Shown here: one piece after another, positions 52,584-61,536 of the stretch
How the letters are laid out: the number at the start of each line of letters is the position of its first letter
Position numbering within the stretch: position 1 is the first letter of the stretch
Assembly (NCBI RefSeq): GCF_002434505.1
Contig: NZ_DJKE01000012.1
Location: 508,558-572,557 of the forward strand
Source of the DNA: Brevundimonas sp. UBA6550
GTDB lineage: Bacteria > Pseudomonadota > Alphaproteobacteria > Caulobacterales > Caulobacteraceae
DNA: 64,000 bases
Direction: 5' to 3'
Made by a program: the position numbers and the translations under genes
The notes under the pieces: model-generated
What the model saw: only the letters and a program-made list of their open reading frames with translations
What the model was told of the DNA's origin: nothing
Database searches by the model: none

Positions 52584-54637
52584 CAGAAGCTGTAGTTCAC
52601 GCCGATCCAGCCGCGACGCCCGTCGCCCTGGAAGTCGTAGTCGGCGACATCGATCGCCTCGTCGCCCAGATTATAGACGCCCGCCTTCAGGCTGACCGCC
52701 GGGGTCACGCGCCAGTTCGCCCCGACGTCGACGGTGGTGTAGCTGGGATAGCGCCGCCCGACCTGGGTCGCGCCGTTCAGGATCGGCTGGCCGTTCGCCC
52801 CCACGCGCAGGCCGGCGTTCAGCTCCGCCCCGTGATAGTTGACCGCGCCCCACAGGTTCAGCCGCTCGCTGACGTCATAGTCGGCGCGCAGGTTGGCCAT
52901 ATGCTCGGGCGTGCGCGACAGCGGCAGACCCTTGTAGGTCCCCGACTTCTGCTCGGAGTCGGTATAGGTGTAGCCCGCCTTCAGCCCCAGTCGGTCGATG
53001 GGCCGCCAGCGCCCCGACACCTCCACGCCCTGCAGATCGGCGTCCTGAAGATTGTACCAGTAATAGAGGCGATAGTTCGGGTTCTCGCTCCAGCGGGCGA
53101 CGGTCCCGTCGGCGTTGTAGACCAGGGCGCTGTCGATCTTGTCCTTGAAGGCGGTGCGGAAGACCGTCGCGCTGGCCGACAGGGTGGTCGACGGGTTCCA
53201 CAGCACGCTGATCTCATAGTTGGTGCTGGTCTCGGGTTCGATGTTCGGATCGCCCAGAATGACGCCGCACGTCCCGTTCGGCCCGACCGAGCAGTTGGCG
53301 CCGCCCGTGGTGTAGGCATAGCCGGTCGCCACCTGACGCAGTTCTGGCGCGCGGAAGCCGGTGGAGACGCCGCCCTTGATCGTCCAGGCCTCGGCCGGGG
53401 TCCAGACCGCATAAAGACGCGGGCTCCAGTGGGAGCCATAGCGTTCGTGGTCGTCGAAGCGCAGGCCGGCGGTCAGGGCCAGTTGCTCGTTCAGCCGCCA
53501 TTCGTCCTCCACGAACAGGGCGCGCTGCCACACGGTGAAGGTTCCCGGCTGGGTCGCGCTGACGCCGGGGTTCAGATCGACCAGCTTGTTCTCGATATAC
53601 TGACCGCCGACCACCAGCTGGTGATCGCCCAGGCGCGTCCCCTCCAGCGGAATGTTGAACAGGGCGTCATAGACGGTGTTGGTCAGTTCGGGCGCACGCG
53701 CGTCCTGGACGAAAGAACCGCTGCGCTGGGTGAAGGTCTTGCGCTGGGTCTGTTCGCGCAGCACCGACAGGGCGCTGGCGCCCCAGTCCCAACGGCCGTT
53801 CCAGCCCAGGGACGCGGCCGTCCGCTCATTGGTGTTGTAGTTGGACGCGGCCGTGGCGGCCAGGGTCGCGCCGGCGGTGTTCTCGCGCCGGACATCGGTG
53901 CGGTCGACCTGCAGCAGCACCTCGTGATCCGTGTTCGGCGTCCAGGCCAGGCGGCCGGTCAGGTTCCAGTCCTCGCCGCCGTTGACGCCGCCCAGAATGT
54001 GATCCTCGTCGCGCTTATAGGTGCGGCCCCAGACTTGCGCGCCCAGCACGCCGCCCACCAGCGGCCCGGCCAGATAGCCCTGAGCCTGACGCCAATCGCC
54101 CGAAGCGCCCTTCTCCTGGGCCACATAGTCGCCGCCGATGGAGCCGCCCCAGCGCTCGGGCACCTTCTTGGTGATGATGTTGATCACGCCGCCGATGGCG
54201 TCCGACCCGTAAAGCGACGACATCGGCCCGCGCACCACCTCGATCCGCTCGATGGCGCCGGACGGCGGGGTGAAGCTCTGTTCGAAACCGGCGTTGCCGT
54301 TGACCCGGCTGTCGCGCGTGGACTGGCGCTTACCGTCCACCAGCACCAGGGTGTAGCTGCCCGGCAGGCCGCGAATGAAGACGTCCTGACTGTTCGATCC
54401 GCCGCTGACCGACACGCCTTCGACATCGCGCAAGGCGTCGGTCAGGTCGGCGTTGGGCCGATTGGCCAGGGTCTCGGCCGTCACCACCGAAATCGACGCC
54501 GGCGCCTCCACCACCCGCTGCGCCCGCGTCGAGGCCGTGACCACCACATCCTCGAGCGCCGCAGGCTGCTGCGCCTGGGCAAGGGCCGAAACGGGCGCAA
54601 GGGCGAAAACGGTGGCGAGCAACAGACGACGGCGCAT
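52583..54637 (-). CDS. TonB-dependent siderophore receptor (FepA/CirA-like)
   Basis: A 684-residue outer membrane receptor. A signal peptide (ATVFALAPVSALAQAQ) is followed by the TonB box region EDVVVTASTRAQRVVEAP, the plug with RDVEGVSVSGGSNSQDVFIR and IERIEVVRGPMSSLYGSDAI then GGVINIITKK, and a 22-strand barrel ending GRRGWIGVNYSF with a C-terminal Phe. The plug text is closest to FepA/IroN/CirA receptors for catecholate siderophores, in agreement with two Fes/IroE-type esterases in the cluster. It is the first gene of the minus-strand arm and has a Fur-box-like sequence upstream. Confidence 0.95.
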   Translation of the reverse strand: MRRRLLLATVFALAPVSALAQAQQPAALEDVVVTASTRAQRVVEAPASISVVTAETLANRPNADLTDALRDVEGVSVSGGSNSQDVFIRGLPGSYTLVLVDGKRQSTRDSRVNGNAGFEQSFTPPSGAIERIEVVRGPMSSLYGSDAIGGVINIITKKVPERWGGSIGGDYVAQEKGASGDWRQAQGYLAGPLVGGVLGAQVWGRTYKRDEDHILGGVNGGEDWNLTGRLAWTPNTDHEVLLQVDRTDVRRENTAGATLAATAASNYNTNERTAASLGWNGRWDWGASALSVLREQTQRKTFTQRSGSFVQDARAPELTNTVYDALFNIPLEGTRLGDHQLVVGGQYIENKLVDLNPGVSATQPGTFTVWQRALFVEDEWRLNEQLALTAGLRFDDHERYGSHWSPRLYAVWTPAEAWTIKGGVSTGFRAPELRQVATGYAYTTGGANCSVGPNGTCGVILGDPNIEPETSTNYEISVLWNPSTTLSASATVFRTAFKDKIDSALVYNADGTVARWSENPNYRLYYWYNLQDADLQGVEVSGRWRPIDRLGLKAGYTYTDSEQKSGTYKGLPLSRTPEHMANLRADYDVSERLNLWGAVNYHGAELNAGLRVGANGQPILNGATQVGRRYPSYTTVDVGANWRVTPAVSLKAGVYNLGDEAIDVADYDFQGDGRRGWIGVNYSF

Positions 54638-54662
54638 GACGAATCCTCAAATCCGCCTCGCT

Positions 54663-54690
54663 GTTAATGCGATTGGTTCTCAAATGCAAG
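54663..54690 (-). promoter_or_regulatory. Fur-box-like operator upstream of the TonB receptor
   Basis: On the minus strand the sequence reads GCATTTGAGAACCAATCGCA followed by TTAAC. It resembles the classic Fur consensus AATGAGAATCATTCGCATT in TGAGAAnCAnTCGCATT. It lies 26-53 bases before the receptor start codon, where repression would occur. Iron control of the cluster is inferred from this and from the site at 46642. Confidence 0.6.
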
Positions 54691-54859
54691 AATTCGACTT
54701 TGGCGCGCTCTGCCGAAGGGCTGGATTCTGGACCAGAAGATTATGGCGGCGACGATGCGGAGACCCGCGAGGTCGTTCCTTGATTGGATCAGGACGGACC
54801 GATCACCTCAATCGCGTGCTGAGCCTGGTTGAGCTTACGACATGCGCCGCGTCCCCCCC

Positions 54860-55294
54860 TCAATCCGCCCGCAGGTTCTCGACCACGGCGCGGAGGCGTT
54901 CGGGCAGCGGCTTGGGCCGGCGGGTTTCGGCGTCGACATAGACGTGGACGAAATGGCCGATGGCGGCGGGGACGTCGACGCCGCGCTTGAACACCGCAAA
55001 GCCGTAGCTGACGCTGGAGGTGCCGATGCGGTCGACCTTGATCCCCACCTCGATCACGTCCGGGAACTTCAGCGACGAGGTGTAGCGACAGCCGGAATCG
55101 ACCACCAGGCCGATGGATTCGTTCAGGGCGTTGGCGATCAGCAGATGGGCGTTCACCGCCGAATCCACGAACTCGTAGAATTTGGCGTTGTTGATATGGC
55201 CGTACTGATCGTTGTCGGCCCAGCGGGTGGAGACCATGTGATAGGCCTTGTAGGTCGCCCGTTGCGCCAGGGCGCCCTCGTCACGTTTCGGCAT
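54860..55294 (-). CDS. Hotdog-fold acyl-CoA thioesterase (YbgC/FcbC-like)
   Basis: A 144-residue hotdog protein with STRWADNDQYGHINNAKFYE (about 21-40; the Asp before QYGHINN is the usual catalytic residue), then YEFVDSAVNAHLLIANALN and GTSSVSYGFAVFKRG. It is an acyl-CoA thioesterase of unknown chain-length preference. It differs from the thioesterase at 14133 but shares the GHxNN loop. It stands alone between the siderophore locus and a divergent alcohol dehydrogenase gene. Confidence 0.9.
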   Translation of the reverse strand: MPKRDEGALAQRATYKAYHMVSTRWADNDQYGHINNAKFYEFVDSAVNAHLLIANALNESIGLVVDSGCRYTSSLKFPDVIEVGIKVDRIGTSSVSYGFAVFKRGVDVPAAIGHFVHVYVDAETRRPKPLPERLRAVVENLRAD

Positions 55295-55431
55295 CGTCGT
55301 TTCCCTCGGCGACGCGAACCGTCGCTCTCGATCACGACGCTCTCGCTTGGACGACGTTAGGTCAAGCGCCTATCGGTAGCAGTCCGATCACGAACGCGCT
55401 GGCCGACAGCGCGCGCCAAAGGGAAGCCCCG

Positions 55432-56562
55432 ATGACCCTGACCACCCGCGCCGCCGTCCTGTCGCAGATGGGCGCCGCCCGGCCCTACGCCGACAGCCGC
55501 CCCCTGTCGGTCCAGACCGTCGCCCTGGACCCGCCCGGCCCCGGCGAGGTGCGGGTCGCGATCAAGGCGGCGGGCCTGTGCCACTCGGACCTTTCCGTCA
55601 TCAACGGCGACCGCCCCCGCCCCCTGCCCATGGCCCTGGGGCACGAGGCGGCCGGGGTGGTCGAGGCCCTGGGCGAAGGGGTGACGGATCTGACCATCGG
55701 CGATCACGTCGTCATGGTCTTCATGCCCTCCTGCGGTCATTGCGACCCGTGCGCGGGCGGCCGTCCCGCCCTGTGCGAACCCGGCGCCGCCGCCAATGGC
55801 CGGGGCGAGCTTCTGTCCGGCGCCCGCCGCATTTTCCGCGAGGGCGAGCCCGTCAACCACCACCTCGGCTGTTCCGCCTTCGCCGAACGCGCCGTCGTCT
55901 CGCGCCGCTCGCTGGTCAAGATCGACCCGGCCCTGTCGTTCGAGGAGGCGGCCCTGTTCGGTTGCGCCGTCCTGACCGGCGTCGGGGCCGTGGTGAACAC
56001 CGCCGGGGTGAAGGCGGGCCAGAGCGTCGTCGTCATCGGCCTGGGCGGGGTGGGTCTGGCCAGCGTCCTGGGCGCGCTCGCCAGCGGCGCCTCGCCCGTG
56101 GTCGCCGTCGATCTGTCCGAGGAGAAACTGGCCCTGGCCCGCACCCTGGGCTCGGTTCAGACCGTCAACGCCGCCGACCCCGATGCGGTCGTTCAGGTCC
56201 GCGCCCTGACGAACGGCGGCGCCGACTTCGCCTTCGAAATGGCCGGCTCTGTCCGGGCGCTGGAAAACGCCTGGAAGATGACCCGGCGCGGCGGAACCAC
56301 CGTCACCGCCGGCCTGCCGCCGCCCGACGCGGCCCTGGCCGTCAACGTCGTCTCCCTGGTCGGCGAGGAGCGCACGCTGAAGGGTTCCTACATCGGAACC
56401 TGCGTCCCCAGCCGCGACATCCCCCGCTACGTCGCCCTGTATCGCCAGGGCCGCCTGCCCGTCGACCGGCTGATGAGCGGCGTCATCCCGCTGGAAGACA
56501 TCAACACCGGCTTCGACCGCCTGCACGCCGGCGAGGTGGTGCGGCTGATCGTCAGACCGTGA
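55432..56562 (+). CDS. Zinc-dependent alcohol dehydrogenase
   Basis: A 376-residue MDR-family dehydrogenase. The catalytic zinc site is GLCHSDLSVINGDRP plus GHEAAGVVEALG; the structural zinc cluster is CGHCDPCAGGRPALC; the NAD site is VIGLGGVGLASVLGAL. It has the glutathione-independent class I-like form (ending RLHAGEVVRLIVRP) and is distinct from frmA. The substrate may be an aromatic or long-chain alcohol; it cannot be told by eye. Confidence 0.93.
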   Translation: MTLTTRAAVLSQMGAARPYADSRPLSVQTVALDPPGPGEVRVAIKAAGLCHSDLSVINGDRPRPLPMALGHEAAGVVEALGEGVTDLTIGDHVVMVFMPSCGHCDPCAGGRPALCEPGAAANGRGELLSGARRIFREGEPVNHHLGCSAFAERAVVSRRSLVKIDPALSFEEAALFGCAVLTGVGAVVNTAGVKAGQSVVVIGLGGVGLASVLGALASGASPVVAVDLSEEKLALARTLGSVQTVNAADPDAVVQVRALTNGGADFAFEMAGSVRALENAWKMTRRGGTTVTAGLPPPDAALAVNVVSLVGEERTLKGSYIGTCVPSRDIPRYVALYRQGRLPVDRLMSGVIPLEDINTGFDRLHAGEVVRLIVRP

Positions 56563-56903
56563 CGAGGCCGGCCTCCGCTCGAACCTGATCGGAACGACCG
56601 CGATGCGTCGTCGGCGCGGCTCAGAAAAAGGTTCATCACAACGGTCACGACGAGGGCGCGGCGAACACGACGGCGCCCAGACCCGCAAGACCCGCGACGC
56701 CCAGGCCCTAGGCTCCGCCGACAGCCTCTAGGACAGGCTCCCCCGTGTCGTCATTCCGGGGCTGAGCGGAGCGAAGAACCCGGAACCCAGAGCCGCAAAC
56801 GCAGCGCCGAACGCATTCTAACGCCCGATGCGCGCCTCCTGGGTTCCGGGTTCGTCCTTCGGACGCCCCGGAATGACGTTCCCAGGCTGGATCTCGCTTG
56901 ACC
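56563..56903. other. Intergenic region between convergent genes
   Basis: About 340 bases without a gene between the alcohol dehydrogenase and peptidase genes. It contains a family C palindromic element (56749-56878). The remaining first 180 bases show no clear feature. Confidence 0.4.
56749..56878. repeat. Palindromic intergenic element, family C, copy 3
   Basis: The left arm CGTCATTCCGGGGCTGAGCG then AAGAACCCGGAACCCAG is mirrored by CTGGGTTCCGGGTTCGTCC then GGACGCCCCGGAATGACG. It lies just past the stop of the S9 peptidase gene at the end of convergent transcription. Same family as 16498-16652 and 30467-30572. Confidence 0.8.
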
Positions 56904-59384
56904 CTAGTTCGCCCCCGCCCTCGGCGGCGCATTCTTCACATACTGGTCCAGCCAGCGGGTCATCTCCCACAGCGTATGGCCCACCGATTCCCGCGCGCGG
57001 TATCCGTGCGCCTCCAGCGGCAGGGTGACGTATCGCGCCGTCGCCCCCAGCCCCTTCAGCGCCGCATAGAACCGCTCGGACTGCACCGGGAAGGTGCCCG
57101 AGTTGTCGTCCGCCTCGCCGTGGATCAGCAGGATCGGCTCGTTCATCTTGTCGGCATAGGTGAAGGGCGACATCTCGGTATAGACCTCGGTCGCCTCCCA
57201 ATAGTTCCTCTGCTCGGACTGGAAGCCGAACGGCGTCAGGGTGCGGTTATAGGCGCCCGAGCGCGCGATCCCGGTCCTGAACAGATCGGTGTGGACCAAG
57301 AGGTTTGCGGTCATGAAGGCGCCGTAGCTGTGGCCCCCGACCGCGATCCGGTCGCGGTCCGCCACCCCCATCCGCACCACCGCGTCCACCGCCGCCTGGG
57401 CGTCCGCCGTCAGTTGCTGGACATAGGTGTCGTTCGGCTCGGCCCCGTCCTTGCCGATGATGGGCATGGAGGGGTTGTCGAAGATCGCATACCCTTGCGT
57501 CAGCAGGAACAGATGGCTGGACCCGCCCGGCCGCACGAAGCGGTTCTGGACGTCCACCGTCTGGCCCGCCACCGCCGCATCGGTGAACTCGGCCGGATAG
57601 GCCCACATCAGCATCGGCAGCGGCCCGTCGCGATCCTTGTCGTACCCGGCCGGCAGATACAGCGTCCCCGACAGCTTGACCCCGTCCGCCCGCTCATAGG
57701 TCACCAGCTGCCGCGTCGCCTCGGCCAGCTGCGGCGCCGGATCGGGGAAGTTTGTCAGCCGCGTCGTCTGGCCCGTCGTCAGGTCGCGGATCTGCAGGTT
57801 GGGCGGATCCAGCCGCGTCTCGCGCTGCGTCACCACCCGCTTGCCGTCCGCGTCCAGGAAGCCGACCACCGCCTCGTAATCCGTATCGGCCGAGGTCCAC
57901 AGCCGTTCGCTGCGTCCCGTCGCCGGGTCCATGGCGGCCAGGAACGGGAACTCGCCCTGCGGCGTCGCGCCGGCGCCCGACATCAGGATGCGCCCCTGCG
58001 GATCGAACCGGATCACCGAGCGGCCCTGCGCATTCGGCTGGGTCACCGGCTGGCCCGGATTGTCGTAGCGCGCCTGATAGTTCCGCTCCAGCAGCACCCG
58101 ACCCTGGCCGGGTTTGGACGGATCGACCACGAAGCGCGTCTCGTGGCGGGTGTTGAACCAGCGGCTGTTGACGATGGCCAGATCGTCCCGGCCCCAGACG
58201 ATGCCGCCGAACCGCTCCTTCAGGTCGATCAGCTTGACCGGCTCGCCCGTGAACGGCGCCGCCTGCATGAAGACCCGGTCCCGGAACTCGGCCTCGCGCC
58301 TGATGTCCCCGCCGTCCAGCGCCTCGACCCAGGTCAGGGTCGCTGGCGCATCGGCGCGCCAGCCGACCGAACGCGGCCCCGGCGCCACGGCGTCGAAGGC
58401 GGTCGGCACATCGTCCCGCAGCGGCAGATCGGCGATGGTCCGCACCACCCGCCCGTTCAGGTCCGTCACCACGATCTCGGTCGGGAACAGGTCGTCCGGC
58501 ACCGCATAGGAATAGGGCCGCTTGGCGATCTCATGCAGGATGTATTTGCCATCCGGCGACACCGACGCATCCAGATAGACCGCCGGCGCCCCGATCGTCC
58601 GTGCACGGCCGTTCAGCGGAACCAGCGTCAGCTGGCTGGTGAAATAATGGTCGAACAGGGCCTCGTCGCCGGGGTTCGACAACAGGTCCTGATAGGTCCG
58701 CACCGGCGCGACCCGCCCGGCCGTCTCCTCGATGTTCGGCCCCGTCGGCGCGGCCGTCACGTCCGGCGCCGGACCGCGTCCGGCGGGCACGGCCTCGACC
58801 AGCAGACCCGAACTGTCGGGCAGCCATTCATAGCCCGTCCCGCCCGTCATATTGACTACCGGATCGGTCAGCTTGCGCGCCCGCGCCGAGGCCACATCCA
58901 CGACCCAAAGCTCCAGCCCCGTCGGCCGATCCATCACAAAGGCCAGCGACTTGGCGTCCGGCGAGAACCGCGGCGCCGTAAACCGCGCGCCGCCGGGCAG
59001 GGCCACGACGCGAGGTTGCCCTCCGTCCACCGCCTGCAGGCTCAGCCCCGTCAGCCAGGACACCCGGCTTTCGGCCGCGCCATTGTTCCTGGGATTGATC
59101 CGCGTCCCGGCCAGCCTCAACATCGGCTCGGCCAGGGCCTTGATGCTGGGCAGGTTCGACCGATCCATCAGCACCAGCGTCCGCCGATCCGGGCTCAGCA
59201 TCGACGACGGCGTCGGCTTGGCGTCCAATATGTCCGCGATCGGCGCCGGCGGCTGCTGATAGACCAACGGCCCCGCCGCTGCGCCCTGCCCGCCCGCGCT
59301 CTTCGCAAACGCCGCCCCCGCCGTCGAAGCCAGCAACACCGTCGCCAGCGCCAGCCCGGCGCCCCGCATACCCATCGTCATCAT
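56904..59384 (-). CDS. Exported S9 family peptidase (prolyl oligopeptidase-like)
   Basis: The 826-residue protein has a signal peptide (ALATVLLASTAGAAFA), an N-terminal beta-propeller of about 530 residues, and a C-terminal alpha/beta hydrolase domain with catalytic Ser in VGGHSYGAFMTANLLVHT. Asp lies in LLIHGEADDNSGTFPVQS and His in PLEAHGYRARESVGHT. The family cleaves peptides, often after Pro or as dipeptidyl or acylaminoacyl peptidases. It should act in the periplasm. ATG 59384 gives a normal signal peptide; the preceding TTG at 59399 is less likely. Confidence 0.93.
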   Translation of the reverse strand: MMTMGMRGAGLALATVLLASTAGAAFAKSAGGQGAAAGPLVYQQPPAPIADILDAKPTPSSMLSPDRRTLVLMDRSNLPSIKALAEPMLRLAGTRINPRNNGAAESRVSWLTGLSLQAVDGGQPRVVALPGGARFTAPRFSPDAKSLAFVMDRPTGLELWVVDVASARARKLTDPVVNMTGGTGYEWLPDSSGLLVEAVPAGRGPAPDVTAAPTGPNIEETAGRVAPVRTYQDLLSNPGDEALFDHYFTSQLTLVPLNGRARTIGAPAVYLDASVSPDGKYILHEIAKRPYSYAVPDDLFPTEIVVTDLNGRVVRTIADLPLRDDVPTAFDAVAPGPRSVGWRADAPATLTWVEALDGGDIRREAEFRDRVFMQAAPFTGEPVKLIDLKERFGGIVWGRDDLAIVNSRWFNTRHETRFVVDPSKPGQGRVLLERNYQARYDNPGQPVTQPNAQGRSVIRFDPQGRILMSGAGATPQGEFPFLAAMDPATGRSERLWTSADTDYEAVVGFLDADGKRVVTQRETRLDPPNLQIRDLTTGQTTRLTNFPDPAPQLAEATRQLVTYERADGVKLSGTLYLPAGYDKDRDGPLPMLMWAYPAEFTDAAVAGQTVDVQNRFVRPGGSSHLFLLTQGYAIFDNPSMPIIGKDGAEPNDTYVQQLTADAQAAVDAVVRMGVADRDRIAVGGHSYGAFMTANLLVHTDLFRTGIARSGAYNRTLTPFGFQSEQRNYWEATEVYTEMSPFTYADKMNEPILLIHGEADDNSGTFPVQSERFYAALKGLGATARYVTLPLEAHGYRARESVGHTLWEMTRWLDQYVKNAPPRAGAN

Positions 59385-59489
59385 CCGAAGTCCCCACAAA
59401 AGCCCGAACCCCAGACCTAACCCCGCCTTTACGTCCCTGCCAACCCGTTTCGCTGTTACGGTGTTACATCGCCACTGAAATCACTTTCC

Positions 59490-59611
59490 GCTCATCCCCG
59501 CGAAAGCGGGGACCCAGGGCTTTGGGCGGGCATCTTGGAAAGCGTGATGTGCTGCTGATCCCACGCACTGCCGAGCGACAGAACTGGGTCCCCGCTTTCG
59601 CGGGGATGAGC
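59490..59611. repeat. Palindromic intergenic element, family B, copy 2
   Basis: The left arm GCTCATCCCCGCGAAAGCGG plus GGACCCAG and the right arm CTGGGTCCC plus CGCTTTCGCGGGGATGAGC match copy 1 at 14584-14707, with compensating changes in the stem (GCGAAAGC context kept). The centre differs. It lies downstream of the ribokinase gene. Confidence 0.8.
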
Positions 59612-59632
59612 GGATTGGTGAAGTCCTTCCAT

Positions 59633-59671
59633 CGTCATTCCGGGTTCGTCCTTCGGACGCCCCGGAATGAC
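59633..59671. repeat. Half copy of the family C element
   Basis: CGTCATTCCGGGTTCGTCCT ... GGACGCCCCGGAATGAC joins a left terminus directly to the right arm seen in the copy at 56749-56878, leaving a short hairpin of 39 bases. It looks like an internally deleted copy and sits beyond the ribokinase stop at 59689. Confidence 0.6.
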
Positions 59672-59688
59672 ACCGACAAGCGTGAGGT

Positions 59689-60534
59689 TCAAAACCCCAG
59701 CAACCGCTCCACCTCGTCCCGCTCCGGCGCGGACGGTTGCGCCCCTGCCCGCGTCGCCGCGACAGCCCCGGCCGCGCAGGCGAACCGCAACGCCTCGGCC
59801 GGGTCCATGCCTTCCAGCAGGGCGACCGTGATGGCCGCCACGAAGGCGTCGCCGGCGCCGGTCGCATCGACCGCCTCCACCACGGGCGGGGTGGCCCAGG
59901 CCATTTCGACGCCGCGCTGATACATGGCCGCGCCTCTCGCGCCCTTGGTGACGACCACCCGGCCGCCGCCCCGGTGCAGGCCGTCGCCATAGAAGGCGGC
60001 CTCGGTTTCGTTGACCACGATCAGGTCGGCGCGGCGCAGCAGCCGTTCCGACACCGGCGCGGCGGGCGCCAGATTGGCGCAGACGAAGCCCGTCGCCCGG
60101 CCCACCGCCGCCTCCACCGTCTCGATCGGCAGCTCCAGCTGGACGATCAGCGCGCCCTCGATCCGCTGCGGCAGCTGTTCGGGCGTGACCATGTGGTTGG
60201 CCCCGGCCGCGACCACGATCTGGTTCTCGCCGGTCGGATCGACGGCGATCAGGGCGACGCCGGTGGGGGCCGCCACATCGACCTCCACCCCCGCCAGATC
60301 GACGCGCAGGTCCTCCATCAGGGCCAGGGCCTCGCCCGCCATGGCGTCGTCGCCGACCCGCCCGATCAGACAGACCTCGGCGCCCAGTTTCTCGGCCGCC
60401 AGCGCCTGATTGGCGCCCTTGCCGCCGGGATGACGCGCCAGGGCCGCCCCCGTCACCGTCTCGCCCGGCGCCGGCAGCTGGGGCGCGCTGGCCACCAGAT
60501 CCAGATTGATCGAGCCGACGACGGTGATTCTCAT
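59689..60534 (-). CDS. rbsK: Ribokinase (PfkB family)
   Basis: ATG 60534 gives 281 residues: MRITVVGSINLDLVASAPQL, the PfkB signature GETVTGAALARHPGGKGANQ, and the C-terminal signature DATGAGDAFVAAITVALLEG with catalytic Asp. The enzyme phosphorylates ribose to ribose 5-phosphate. Its start overlaps the nucleoside hydrolase stop (ATGA), so hydrolase and kinase would process the ribose of cleaved nucleosides in sequence. The codons open upstream of this ATG lie inside the hydrolase gene. Confidence 0.95.
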   Translation of the reverse strand: MRITVVGSINLDLVASAPQLPAPGETVTGAALARHPGGKGANQALAAEKLGAEVCLIGRVGDDAMAGEALALMEDLRVDLAGVEVDVAAPTGVALIAVDPTGENQIVVAAGANHMVTPEQLPQRIEGALIVQLELPIETVEAAVGRATGFVCANLAPAAPVSERLLRRADLIVVNETEAAFYGDGLHRGGGRVVVTKGARGAAMYQRGVEMAWATPPVVEAVDATGAGDAFVAAITVALLEGMDPAEALRFACAAGAVAATRAGAQPSAPERDEVERLLGF

Positions 60535-61484
60535 GCCGCCGCCTCCCGCGCCTGACCCTTCAGCTTTTCGACGATCAGGTCGAAGACACCCTGCGCATCC
60601 GCCGCCACGGTCCAACGATGCCGCGCCGTCGCCGGATCGACCCGGAACTCCACCGCCGTATGGCCGCGCGTCAGATCCGAGGCCGTCTCCACCTCAATGC
60701 GGCACGCCTTCGTCTCGAACAGGTCGGGCCGGATCAGCCAGGCGATGGGACAGGGGTCGTGCAGGGGCGCTGCATCCCATCCTACGACCTCGCGCTCGAC
60801 CCGTTGCGAGAACCGCAGCATCGCGGCCGTGGCCCGCGCGGCGTCGCTGTCTATGGCCTCGACGGCGGCGATCCGGTCCTCGGTCGCGCGCACCTGATGG
60901 GTCGCGTCCAGGCCGAAGGCGACGACCTGACAGCCCGATCCGAACACCACCGCCGCGGCGTCCGGGTCGGCCCAGACGTTGAACTCGGCGGATGCGGTGA
61001 TGTTGCCGCCCTCGGCCCGCGCGCCGCCCATGACGACCACCGGCCCAAGCCGTTCGGCCAGCCGCCGCTCGCGCCGCATGGCCAGGGCCAGATTGGTCAT
61101 CGGCCCGATGACGGCGACGGCGACCGAGCCTTCGGGCCGGCGCATCACCAGATCGACGATGGCGTTGGCCGCCGGCCCGTCGCCGACGATGCCCGCCGGC
61201 TCGAACGGCTCCAGATCGCCCAAGCCCTCCGGCCCATGGAACTCACCCGCCCCCGCCGGCGGGCGTTTCAGCGGCCGTTCCGCCCCGCCGAAGACCGGCA
61301 CGTCCTCGCGCCCGGCGATCTGGCGGATGATCCGCGCATTGCGCTGGGTCTTGGCGCCGGGAACATTGCCCCCGACCGTGGTGATGGCCAGCAGCTCCAG
61401 CTCGGGCGCCGCAAAGGCCAGGAACAGCGCCACGGCGTCGTCCACGCCGGGGTCGCAATCGATGATCAGGGATTGAATGCTCAC
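60531..61484 (-). CDS. Nucleoside hydrolase (inosine-uridine preferring type)
   Basis: A 317-residue N-ribohydrolase that splits nucleosides into base and ribose. It has the calcium-binding signature IIDCDPGVDDAVALFLA (about 7-23), TVGGNVPGAKTQRNARII, AVIGPMTNLALAM and SAEFNVWADPDAAAVVF, the last with the second part of the active site. The substrate range is open. Coupled to rbsK, it forms a nucleoside salvage route. The racemase-family gene lies 52 bases upstream. Confidence 0.93.
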   Translation of the reverse strand: MSIQSLIIDCDPGVDDAVALFLAFAAPELELLAITTVGGNVPGAKTQRNARIIRQIAGREDVPVFGGAERPLKRPPAGAGEFHGPEGLGDLEPFEPAGIVGDGPAANAIVDLVMRRPEGSVAVAVIGPMTNLALAMRRERRLAERLGPVVVMGGARAEGGNITASAEFNVWADPDAAAVVFGSGCQVVAFGLDATHQVRATEDRIAAVEAIDSDAARATAAMLRFSQRVEREVVGWDAAPLHDPCPIAWLIRPDLFETKACRIEVETASDLTRGHTAVEFRVDPATARHRWTVAADAQGVFDLIVEKLKGQAREAAA

Positions 61485-61536
61485 CCGCTTCGTTTGGCGG
61501 GCCGAACGCCGGGGGGCAACCCCGTCGACGACGAAA

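Noticed and set aside
54638..54859. tRNA or small RNA gene in the gap upstream of the TonB receptor
   Set aside because: No cloverleaf or terminator could be drawn; only the Fur-box-like site stands out.
56898..59420. Open plus-strand frame of 840 codons
   Set aside because: It mirrors the S9 peptidase gene, which has clear catalytic motifs; the plus frame is an Arg/Pro/His-rich shadow.
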